Program-made: the position numbers and the translations under genes
Notes under the pieces: generated by a model
What the model saw: only the letters and a program-made list of their open reading frames with translations
Databases searched by the model: none
What the model was told of the DNA's origin: nothing
Source of the DNA: Clostridiaceae bacterium
GTDB taxonomy: Bacteria > Bacillota > Clostridia > Acetivibrionales > DUMB01
Reading direction: 5' to 3'
Assembly: GCA_012840085.1 (NCBI GenBank)
Contig: DUMB01000044.1
Span: 1-64,000 of the forward strand
DNA: 64,000 nucleotides
Part shown: piece after piece, positions 9,455 through 17,549 of the stretch
Layout of the letters: each line of letters starts with the position of its first letter
Numbering within the stretch: position 1 is the first letter of the stretch

Positions 9455-10135
9455 TTAGTCCCGATTGGCAGGCAGGAATGGAATTATCCTTTGGACAAAG
9501 CTTGGCATTGTCATGGTCTGAAGCCATATTCGCCCAGGCCCTGTCAGTTTTGAAAGGAACAATCCCTCACCGCCGAAAAGAATGTTTTTAAAGCCTTTAA
9601 CAGTCTCTACTTCATATCTCACGCTGGCTTCAAAAGCAGCAACATTGCCTGTGTCGACTTTGATAACTTCTCCCGGTGCAAGCACCTTTTCATAACACGT
9701 ACCGTCAATTTCAAAAAATGCATAACCTGTGCCGGTCAACTTTTGCAGAATAAAACCCTCGCCGCCGAAAAGGGCGGAACCAAGATTTTTGTTGGCATAC
9801 ATACTAAGCTCTACTGTTGGTTGTGCACATAAAAATGCATTTTTCTGAGCAATAACGCTTCCCTTGCTGATATCAACAGCAACTATAGAACCAGGGAAGG
9901 AAGATGCCAATGTAATTTCAGCGCCATCTTCCTGTGCTGTATATGTTGCCATAAAGAGCGACTCACCCGATAGCATTCTGCTGAGTCCTTTGAATAAGCC
10001 ACCTCTCATATTCGTTTCCATCGAGATATTGTCTGTCATCCAGGTCATACCACCTGACTGGGTATAAATACTTTCACCTCTGTTAAGAGTAATGGTAACA
10101 GCCGGTAGATTCCCTCCAAAAATAATATATCTCAT
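9455..10135 (-). CDS. AIM24 / TIGR00266 family protein
   Basis: 226 residues that form the double beta-roll of the AIM24 (DUF124, TIGR00266) family. Repeated glycine-rich strands such as GESIYTQSGGMTWMTDNI, GGLFKGLSRMLSGES, LFGGEGFILQKLTG and LFGGEGLFLSKLTGPGRIWL are characteristic. There is no signal peptide, so it is cytoplasmic or peripherally bound. Its cellular function is unsettled. The gene is complete and sits upstream of (and in line with, on the minus strand) nothing obvious; the TM2-domain gene at 10238 is transcribed toward it and may be in the same unit. Confidence 0.9.
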   Translation of the reverse strand: MRYIIFGGNLPAVTITLNRGESIYTQSGGMTWMTDNISMETNMRGGLFKGLSRMLSGESLFMATYTAQEDGAEITLASSFPGSIVAVDISKGSVIAQKNAFLCAQPTVELSMYANKNLGSALFGGEGFILQKLTGTGYAFFEIDGTCYEKVLAPGEVIKVDTGNVAAFEASVRYEVETVKGFKNILFGGEGLFLSKLTGPGRIWLQTMTMPSFVQRIIPFLPANRD

Positions 10136-10167
10136 GGCTTAACCCCCAATTAAGAGACATATTTTGC

Positions 10168-10204
10168 TTGCTATTAATATGCAGGAATTGCTATTAATAT
10201 GCAA
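10168..10204. repeat. Short tandem repeat TTGCTATTAATATGCA x2
   Basis: Two exact 16-bp copies (10168-10183 and 10189-10204), 21 bp apart, lie between the TM2 and AIM24 genes. The stretch TATGCAGG also recurs in inverted form downstream (CCTGCATAT). It may be a binding site for a regulator of the AIM24 gene. Function unknown. Confidence 0.5.
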
Positions 10205-10237
10205 TATACGCCTGCATATTGGCTTTAATTTTTCCTA

Positions 10238-10429
10238 TCATTGAAGTCTGTTGCCGTATTTGTCCATCATTCTATCTGAAGCGATTAATATAATATCTAT
10301 AATCCACCATAGACCGAGTCCTCCAGCTGTAATAATTTTCAAAATTCCTGAACCTATTTTCCCAAGGTAAATTCTATCAAGTCCAGGTAATAAAATTGCT
10401 AAAATAAGTGCTGTTGTTCTACTCTTCAT
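10238..10429 (-). CDS. TM2 domain-containing small membrane protein
   Basis: 63 residues composed almost entirely of a TM2 domain: KSRTTALILAILLPGLDRIY, then LGKIGSGILKIITAGGLGLW, then WIIDIILI, with the usual two helices joined by the YLGK-x-G turn and a short charged tail. Ribosome site GGGGGAATGT lies before ATG 10429. The protein is membrane-integral, role unknown. Upstream (10430-10709) there is only AT-rich DNA with three or four imperfect 20-bp repeats built on GTAAAATTC (about 10487-10550). Confidence 0.85.
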   Translation of the reverse strand: MKSRTTALILAILLPGLDRIYLGKIGSGILKIITAGGLGLWWIIDIILIASDRMMDKYGNRLQ

Positions 10430-10709
10430 TATACATTCCCCCTATTATGTAAAATAAATTAATATGCATCTTAGTAAATATGGTGGTGTTAGTAAAATTC
10501 TTTTGTATTTGTAAAATTCCTTAATGTTTGTAAAATTTTTAATTTTAATAAAATACTTTAAAGTTAATAAACTTAATATTATAGCACAGTATGAAAAAAA
10601 TTACCGCTAAAATGGGTGGGAGAATGCTTTTCTTTGAAGATTCCTTGTTCGATTAAAGTTGTAGTTTTTTTATAGAATAGGCATAGGAAATGGTACTATA
10701 ATGTCTATT

Positions 10710-10911
10710 TTATTTTTCCCCTAATATTTTCATTTCCCTTGCTCTGGCTACAACCTGCACTCTCCTGCTCACTCCCAATTTTTCATAAATATTTTTTATA
10801 TAACCCTTTACGGTATTTACCGTTATATTCAAACAATCAGCAATTTCTTTATTGGACATTCCTTCTGCAATAAGATTGAGAACCTCTGTTTCCCGTTCAG
10901 TAAGAGGATCA
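10710..10911 (-). pseudogene. LuxR-type HTH tail, out of frame with the kinase gene
   Basis: Immediately past the stop of the large kinase, the next minus-strand frame encodes a complete LuxR/GerE domain: LIDPLTERETEVLNLIAEGM, SNKEIADCLNITVNTVKGYI, KNIYEKLGVSRRVQVVARAR, ending at a stop at 10710-10712. Dropping one A from the run of seven A (plus-strand T run near 10912-10920) joins it as DKKESYQYLIDPLTERE. It is thus the DNA-binding output of the same protein, either lost by mutation, reached by slippage on the A run, or separated by a sequencing error. Confidence 0.85.
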
Positions 10912-13900
10912 ATAAGATATTGGTATGATTCTTTTTTTATCTATAATACTGTCATTCTTTTCCAGATACGTTTGCAATCTTTTTACATAAGCTATCTGGC
11001 TGGATAAAAGTCTGAGTGATTCAAGCCGGTCAGGCGAAAACACTCCGGGTATGAAACTGTTTTCGAAATACAGTATGCCAAACGGTACCCCCCGGAATAA
11101 TAAAGGCAAACATGCTATAGATTTTGGATCCGATTCTGCTATATAAGGGTCACCGGCAAAAATCCCCGCCTTATCATCACAGCTTAATACCACTGTTTCA
11201 AGAGTTCGTGCAACATACCTTACTACTGCTTTCGAAAGCTTATAATCCTCCTCCAGCGGAATAGTTTTAATAACAGTTTCACTCAGGTTGCTGTCCTTTA
11301 CAGCTTCGATAAACAATTCTCCATCTTTTTCAAAAAGTAAATATCCCCTGTCTGCACCTATGCTTTGAGCAGCTATATCCAAAAAATTCTTTAATAAATT
11401 ATTAATATCCGTTTCCCTGAAAATATTTTCAACAATTTTATTTATAAAATATGTATCCAGGTTGTCTTTTATATCGCTATCGCTAGGTGTAGGAATGCTT
11501 GATATTTTTTTAATAAATTCTGTATTATTGTTTATGCTTTGCCTTTCAAAAACTATTCCTTCCAGAAACTTAGGATAGCGTTCCTGAAGTTCTTTAACCT
11601 TTACATAAGCCCCCCATTTAAAATATCCATTACATGCATCCTGCATGTACATCTCTGCTACTTTCTCTATGCCTTGCGACAGATAGAACCTTGCTGCCAG
11701 CTCATTTGCAAGGGCTTCGTATTGTATGTACCCGTTTTCCCGGGCAGATTGAATGGCGCTGTCATAAAGTGACATGGCTTTTCCCTTGCTATCCTGTATG
11801 CGGGCAACTTCAGCAGCAACCAGCAGATATTTGTGTTCAAAGTTCTTTTGGCATGTTTCCGACCATCTCTTCATCCGTTTCTGGTTTTTTCTCAGTACTT
11901 TCACATAACGCTCTTTTTCCCTGACGGGAAGTTCTTTATAAGCAGCAGTTATAACAAGGGAATAATAAAAAACATATTCAACACTGATCAGAAAGCCAAT
12001 AATGGCCCCCTTCAGTGGTTCCACTTTTTGTGCAGCAGCCAGTGCATCCCGGTAGTTACCTATCATATAGCACAAATACATTTCATAAATATAATAAGTT
12101 GCCAGGGGAGATTGGTCCCTTTGTATCAACTGCGGCAACTCATTCTTCTGAAACTCAGCTACACCTGATGCCAGTGAATCAGTCTTTTCCCCCACAAGTA
12201 CAGATACCAGTTTCTCATAAACCGCAACATTGTTGGCAAGGGTTTCATGCTTTAGCCTTTCTGCAATCTCACGTTTATTCATGACCTCTTTTGAAACTTT
12301 CTCCAAAGGAACACCCATTAGATAAGGAATTTCGAGGAGAAGACAATGAGCATATCCAATAATAAGAACATCTCCTGCTTCTATCCCACTAATGACAGCC
12401 TTTTTGAGATATTCCAGCCCCACTGCAGCATCCTGTGTCCAGTGAGAGATAAGTACTCCAATAACAAAGTATATTATGCACTTGGATGAACTCCTGTCGT
12501 ACTTTTCCGCCAGACTGATACATACCTTTCTATATTCATCACCTGCATTATAGTCGCCAAGAACACTCCCAGCGGTAATACTATGCCCTAAGTACCCAAT
12601 GGAGGTCATCTCAGTATTTCCATGTCTGACGGCAAAATTCCCGGTTTTCAGTATGATAAAGCTGAAGAAATCCGGATAGCTGGTCATCGTTACAGCAGTA
12701 AGACGGGTTAAAAGTTCCGCAATTTTTCTTTGCTTTGGGTTCGTCATCTCAGGCAAATGTACAAGATCTTCGATTTTTTTATTCCGCATATACCACTTAT
12801 AAAACAACATCTCTTTTAAATAGTCAACCTTTGTAGGATAAAGCGGAAGCCTGACCCCTAATTTCTCAAGAGCATAGATGCCTGTATGAACGGCTTCGGC
12901 GTACTTTCCAACTTCTGCATATAGCATAACTTTCAAGCCGTATACACTTGCACTCTCCAATTCATCCTTAGTTTTCTCGATAACAGTGTCAAATAATTCT
13001 TCAGCTACCTTCACATTGGCAGATAAATATTCCATCTGAGCCAGCTCCAAACTCAGATCAAAACTGAGTTTATAAGCTTGCTCCCATGCATCGTCCGGCA
13101 GCAGTTCCTGCCCCGTCCTGAAATATTGCAGAGCCGATGCATATGCTGCTGATGCTTTCGCTTTCCGTCCGGCTAATAAATTATATTTTGCCAGCTTCAT
13201 CCTTTCTTCAAAATCAACAATCAATTCCAGGCTTCGATTAAAATGGTCCATAATGGACAATATTTTCTCTTCCAGATTGTCGCTGTCAGTATCTTTTAAA
13301 AGCAACTGGCCGATGGAAAGATGCTTCTTCTTTTTCTCATCTTCAGGGATGAGGGAATAGACAGCCTGCTGTACCCTGTCATGCAGAAATTCAAATACTG
13401 AATGCTCTATCTCCCGATATTCTGGAGCTGGCATCAGATTTTGATTTTCTGCTGTCAGAACAAGTCCTTCAAGGACTGAAGGCATTAGGCAGTCTACCAT
13501 CTCCTTCGACGACTTGCCGCATACGGAAGCCAGTGTTTCCATATCAAACTTGTTTCCGATACAGGCTGCCAGTTTCAGAATCTCAAGGGTATCCTCCGGA
13601 AGCCTTTGCAGCTTTCTCATGAGAAGTTCCAGTACATCCTCTCCCGGCTGAAGCTTCCGAATAGTTTCAAGATCCCACTTCCAGCATCCTTCCCCCCTGT
13701 CAAAGTACAGAAGTGCTTCGTCATGTATCAGCCTAAGCAATTGCACCAGGAAAAAAGGATTACCTCCGGATTTACGGTACAGCATATCTGATAAGGAGAC
13801 TACTTTGTTCAATTCAGTATGTAATGTACCGGCAACCAGATCCTGAACCTGACTTCTGTCCAGGGGCAAGAGTGAAATGCATTGCCTGTCATGCCGTCCC

Positions 13901-15429
13901 TTTTGAACTTCCTCCAGCATTTCCTTCAACGGATGATCTTCATCCACTTCATTATCACGGAAAGCCCCAATAAAAAGCAGTGAACGAAGATTTGCATCAC
14001 AGGTTAGATACTTGAGCAGATGTACACAAGCAGGATCCATCCACTGAAGGTCGTCGAGGAACAAAACCAGCGGATGCCCTTTCCAGGCAAATACCTTTAC
14101 AAAATCCCTGAAAACTATCATGAACCTGTTTTCTGCTTCTTTTGGAGACAATACATCTACAGGATTCTGCTTACCAATAATATACTCCAGTTCCGGAATG
14201 ATGTTGGTAACCACTGCACCATTCCTGCCAAGTGCATGCATGATTCTTTTTTTCCACTTATTCAATTCTTCCTGGTCTTCAGTCATTAACTGCTTTACAA
14301 GGTTTCCAAAAGCTGTTGCCATGGGGGCATAAGGTATATTGTGCATAAGTTGGTCACATTTGCCCATAACAAAATAGCCTTTCTCGTAATCAAAGGATTT
14401 AAGGCTTTCACTTACCAGCATTGTTTTGCCTATACCCGGATATCCGCTCACCAGCACTATTTGGGTGCTTCCTTCACAAGCACGTTCAAAAGCATCTTTC
14501 AGAACTGCTCTTTCCTTTTCTCTTCCATATAGATTATGCGGAATTTGAAAACGGGCTGATGCATCTGCTTGTCCAATAGAGAAGAATTCAATTCTGCCTG
14601 TTTGCATCAAAAGCCTCTTACATTCCTTAAGATCCCACAAAATCCCGTATGCACTCTGATACCTTTCATGAGCAGCCTTCTCCAATAGTTTCATAATGAT
14701 GTCACATATAATGTCAGGAATATCAGGGTTAAGTTTATTCGGCGGCTGCGGTTGCTGAGTTATATGGGCATTTATCCACTCAGCAGGATTTTCGGCTTGT
14801 AAAGGTAGATGACCGGTAATTATCTCATAGAATACTACTCCCAGTGAATAAAGGTCACTGCGTTGGTCAGTTTCAATATTCAGCCGTCCTGTCTGCTCAG
14901 GTGACATATACTCCGGAGTTCCCACCAAACCGTTTGTAACAAGGACTTTATTCTTATTCTCTCCCGAGCAGGATAAAGCACTGCTGAAATCAATTATATA
15001 TACTTTACCCGTACCGGAGTTAACAAGAATATTTTCCGGCTTTAGATCCCTGTGAATTATACCTTTTTGGTGGAGTTGGCTTAAAGTCCCTGTGAGCTGA
15101 ATGGAAATTTCAAGAAACTCCTTCAGATTTACCGGATTGTTTTGAATGTATTCCCTCAAAGAGATAGCTCCAACGTCCTTCATTATCAGGGCAAAATGTG
15201 AGACTGTCTGCTCCAGTTTTATAGGGCTGATAATACCTTCGATGTTAAGATCACGAGTTATCTCGTACTGATGCAGGAACCTTGAAATTCCAAGAGGATC
15301 GGCTGCTTCTTTTTCAAATGCCTTTATAATAACAGGCATTCTGTCCCTGGCTGTAAATCCTCTGTATACCTTTATTCTGTTATTCTCGTGAATTTGCTCA
15401 CAAATTACATAACCCGGCAATATAAACAT
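10909..15429 (-). CDS. Ser/Thr protein kinase - AAA ATPase - GAF regulator (LuxR tail frameshifted)
   Basis: 1506 residues. Residues 1-270 are a Hanks-type kinase: K36 in PVIIK, HRDLKPEN at 126-133, and DFS at 147-149 where DFG is usual. Around 310-560 is an AAA_16 ATPase (Walker A GYPGIGKT, Walker B LVLFLDDLQWM). A long helical TPR-like region follows, and a GAF domain lies near 1340-1480 (INNLLKNFLDIAAQSIGADR). With the LuxR domain in the next frame (10710-10911) this is the architecture of PknK-like signalling ATPases, which respond to a ligand and act on transcription. The start is ATG 15429 after a G-rich site. No target gene is obvious; it is followed only by the TM2 gene. Loss of DFG glycine may alter kinase activity. 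Confidence 0.9.
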   Translation of the reverse strand: MFILPGYVICEQIHENNRIKVYRGFTARDRMPVIIKAFEKEAADPLGISRFLHQYEITRDLNIEGIISPIKLEQTVSHFALIMKDVGAISLREYIQNNPVNLKEFLEISIQLTGTLSQLHQKGIIHRDLKPENILVNSGTGKVYIIDFSSALSCSGENKNKVLVTNGLVGTPEYMSPEQTGRLNIETDQRSDLYSLGVVFYEIITGHLPLQAENPAEWINAHITQQPQPPNKLNPDIPDIICDIIMKLLEKAAHERYQSAYGILWDLKECKRLLMQTGRIEFFSIGQADASARFQIPHNLYGREKERAVLKDAFERACEGSTQIVLVSGYPGIGKTMLVSESLKSFDYEKGYFVMGKCDQLMHNIPYAPMATAFGNLVKQLMTEDQEELNKWKKRIMHALGRNGAVVTNIIPELEYIIGKQNPVDVLSPKEAENRFMIVFRDFVKVFAWKGHPLVLFLDDLQWMDPACVHLLKYLTCDANLRSLLFIGAFRDNEVDEDHPLKEMLEEVQKGRHDRQCISLLPLDRSQVQDLVAGTLHTELNKVVSLSDMLYRKSGGNPFFLVQLLRLIHDEALLYFDRGEGCWKWDLETIRKLQPGEDVLELLMRKLQRLPEDTLEILKLAACIGNKFDMETLASVCGKSSKEMVDCLMPSVLEGLVLTAENQNLMPAPEYREIEHSVFEFLHDRVQQAVYSLIPEDEKKKKHLSIGQLLLKDTDSDNLEEKILSIMDHFNRSLELIVDFEERMKLAKYNLLAGRKAKASAAYASALQYFRTGQELLPDDAWEQAYKLSFDLSLELAQMEYLSANVKVAEELFDTVIEKTKDELESASVYGLKVMLYAEVGKYAEAVHTGIYALEKLGVRLPLYPTKVDYLKEMLFYKWYMRNKKIEDLVHLPEMTNPKQRKIAELLTRLTAVTMTSYPDFFSFIILKTGNFAVRHGNTEMTSIGYLGHSITAGSVLGDYNAGDEYRKVCISLAEKYDRSSSKCIIYFVIGVLISHWTQDAAVGLEYLKKAVISGIEAGDVLIIGYAHCLLLEIPYLMGVPLEKVSKEVMNKREIAERLKHETLANNVAVYEKLVSVLVGEKTDSLASGVAEFQKNELPQLIQRDQSPLATYYIYEMYLCYMIGNYRDALAAAQKVEPLKGAIIGFLISVEYVFYYSLVITAAYKELPVREKERYVKVLRKNQKRMKRWSETCQKNFEHKYLLVAAEVARIQDSKGKAMSLYDSAIQSARENGYIQYEALANELAARFYLSQGIEKVAEMYMQDACNGYFKWGAYVKVKELQERYPKFLEGIVFERQSINNNTEFIKKISSIPTPSDSDIKDNLDTYFINKIVENIFRETDINNLLKNFLDIAAQSIGADRGYLLFEKDGELFIEAVKDSNLSETVIKTIPLEEDYKLSKAVVRYVARTLETVVLSCDDKAGIFAGDPYIAESDPKSIACLPLLFRGVPFGILYFENSFIPGVFSPDRLESLRLLSSQIAYVKRLQTYLEKNDSIIDKKRIIPISY

Positions 15430-15583
15430 CTGCCAATAAAGCCCCCACTTAATATCGCATATTTAAATCCAGTTAACATTTAATTTATTATGTTGTTATT
15501 ATAATATCACTGGTTTTGCTTAAAGTGAAGACTTTTCCCATCAATGCCATAAAGTTTAATTTGACAAAAAAATGAAGTTTATT

Positions 15584-15629
15584 CAAAAAAATAGCAACTG
15601 GCAGATAATCGGATATGATTATCTGCCAG
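15584..15629 (-). terminator. Rho-independent terminator of the cohesin-SLH gene
   Basis: A 13-bp perfect stem CTGGCAGATAATC / GATTATCTGCCAG (15598-15629) with a 6-nt loop is followed on the minus strand by TTGCTATTTTTTT. It terminates the gene ending at 15767. The rest of 15430-15766 is AT-rich, with no gene seen. Confidence 0.85.
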
Positions 15630-15766
15630 TAAAATTTAGCTGCTCCATTTTACTTTGCTCCACCCGGACAATTTTGTCTCCTGGCCTCCTTTAGCGATTT
15701 TGACGTAGAGCCATAATGTTATAGTATATGGGAAATAAACCGTCTAAATATGGGAAATAAAAACGG

Positions 15767-17392
15767 TTAAAATTCTTGTCCGAAGGTTTCCATGTAATTC
15801 ATTAAGACTGTCGCTACTTCCGCCCTTGTGGCCTTCCCCAACGGGCTTAAGGTGCCTTCTCCCGTGCCCCTTATCAGCCCTTTTGCTACTGCCCACTTCA
15901 TAGCTTCCACTGCATAACCTGATATCTCCGGTGCGTCTGTATACTTCAGTTCATACCCGCTTTCATCCGTTGTCAGCCCCTTGCCTTCCGCATAACGGTG
16001 CAGCATTACCACCATTTGTTCCCGTGTAACAAAATCATCCGGCCCAAAAAGCCCGTTTCCATAGCCCTTGACTATATTATTTTCATGTGCCCAGGTAATC
16101 GCATCTGTATACCACATACCCTCTCTCACATCTGTGAATACATCAGATGCATTGACTTCCGGCTCGCCTTCCAATCTATACAAAACAGTAGCCAGCATAG
16201 CACGGGTCATATTTAGCCTTGGTGAAAACTCTGTTTCTGACGTACCTTTAAACAGCCCGTGATTATAGGCATATCTTACACTTTTGTAGAACCAATCCTC
16301 ACGGGCGACATCCGTAAACGGCGGTATTTTGCAAAAGGTTACTACTACCATGGTGTCGCGCTCAACTCTTGGTATGGTGAAGTATTCCATGCCGTCGAAC
16401 CTTTCACCGTTCACATATACATATTCCGTTTCATATCCTTCATCAGGCAGCATCCTGATGGTGCATGACGTATTGCTACGGCATCTTTGTTCGGCGAAAT
16501 CAGGATGGATTCTGCCGTTTCCTCCATGAACCGATGCCTTTACTGCATAGTATTCCACTTCTGTACCTCCACCACCTTCACCGGCCGGGACTCCACCGGG
16601 TCTGTGGGGGCCATAGATTTTGGCGCTTTCAAATGCTTTTACCGCTGCGGCCAGTTCCATGACTGCAGCTTCTATCTCTTCCATTGTGACATTAATTTTA
16701 TCAAATATGGCCTTTGCCTGGTCTATTGCTGCTTTAAAGGCCTGCTCCGTATCAGTCGTAATCCAGAAGTTGGGATAATATATTCTGGAATTCGGCTCAT
16801 CCGTTACAATACAGTCAGCGAGCATTTGTTCCGCCGCAGCAATATCATTCTCCAACAGTTCTTTGGTCACGTCCTTTACTCCTGTACCTACAACCAGGCT
16901 TACCATTTCAGAGGTATCTACGTACCGGTGGGAGGCATCATAGTTTGTTACAATTACATTGTCACAATATAGGTTAACGGTTCCGTTACTCTTTGCCGTA
17001 AACACAATCTTACAGAAATTGGCAAACATGAAATCACTCTGTCCCCGGTCGGACATATCCAGGAAGGCAAATGTTATTTGCCTTCCCTGTTCCTTTACCT
17101 GTATACCGTTTTTGGCGCTGAAAGACTGGCTTCTGATGACATAAGGGTCAAAATGAAGCCTTCCCTGCAGCCCGTAAACCGGTGCCCTGCCTGTTCCCGT
17201 ATAGGTAAAGCTGAGGTACACATATATCGTATCTCCAACCTGGAATGTATTTGATTCGACACCGTCTTTGTTCAACACCTTAATATCCAGTTTATAGCTA
17301 AGGTCAGGTGCATCGCTTACCGCCATGACCGTCAATGGCGCACTCGCAAGCAGCATGGTTAATATTACAATACTACATATGATTTTTTTCAT
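15767..17392 (-). CDS. Surface protein: cohesin-like domain, FIVAR-like helices, three SLH domains
   Basis: About 541 residues; start ATG 17392 behind GAGGGG. A signal peptide (residues 1-25, ending AVS) leads to a cohesin/carbohydrate-binding-like beta sandwich (about 30-165: FQVGDTIYVYLSFTYTG, LQGRLHFDPYVI, FCKIVFTAKSNGTVNL). A helical FIVAR-like repeat (TKELLENDIAAAEQMLADC, AIDQAKAIFDKINVTMEEIE) and a short beta repeat follow. Three C-terminal SLH motifs (FTDVAREDWFYKSVRYAYNH; FTDVREGMWYTDAITWAHEN; YTDAPEISGYAVEAMKWAVA) would bind cell-wall polymer. It lies directly downstream of a giant protein that ends in a dockerin, so it probably displays that partner on the cell surface; the match is inferred from domain logic only. 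A terminator follows. Confidence 0.85.
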   Translation of the reverse strand: MKKIICSIVILTMLLASAPLTVMAVSDAPDLSYKLDIKVLNKDGVESNTFQVGDTIYVYLSFTYTGTGRAPVYGLQGRLHFDPYVIRSQSFSAKNGIQVKEQGRQITFAFLDMSDRGQSDFMFANFCKIVFTAKSNGTVNLYCDNVIVTNYDASHRYVDTSEMVSLVVGTGVKDVTKELLENDIAAAEQMLADCIVTDEPNSRIYYPNFWITTDTEQAFKAAIDQAKAIFDKINVTMEEIEAAVMELAAAVKAFESAKIYGPHRPGGVPAGEGGGGTEVEYYAVKASVHGGNGRIHPDFAEQRCRSNTSCTIRMLPDEGYETEYVYVNGERFDGMEYFTIPRVERDTMVVVTFCKIPPFTDVAREDWFYKSVRYAYNHGLFKGTSETEFSPRLNMTRAMLATVLYRLEGEPEVNASDVFTDVREGMWYTDAITWAHENNIVKGYGNGLFGPDDFVTREQMVVMLHRYAEGKGLTTDESGYELKYTDAPEISGYAVEAMKWAVAKGLIRGTGEGTLSPLGKATRAEVATVLMNYMETFGQEF

Positions 17393-17401
17393 TGTAATCC
17401 C

Positions 17402-17549
17402 CCTCATCTCAGCAGTTCCCGAAGCAACAGCTGCACTTCCTTATCCAGGCAGTTACCCAGGGAACAGCTGTATATCCTCATCTGAGCAGTTCCCAAAGGA
17501 ACAGCTGTACATCCTCATCTCAGCAGTTCCCAAAGGGACAGCTGTGCAT
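17402..17549. repeat. Four tandem 37-bp copies at the end of the dockerin gene
   Basis: Units start at 17402, 17439, 17476 and 17513, each 37 bp long. The two right-hand copies (17476-17512 and 17513-17549) are nearly identical (CCTCATCTcAGCAGTTCCCA...); the left ones have diverged. The right-most unit encodes the last residues of the dockerin (AQLSLWELLR). Since 37 is not a multiple of 3, each copy shifts frame and the extra copies form a non-coding spacer, whose last copy abuts the ribosome site of the cohesin-SLH gene. Confidence 0.85.

Noticed and set aside
16487-16972. Plus-strand 161-codon frame opposite the cohesin-SLH gene
   Set aside because: It is opposite a complete minus-strand gene with signal peptide and SLH motifs, and has no family features.
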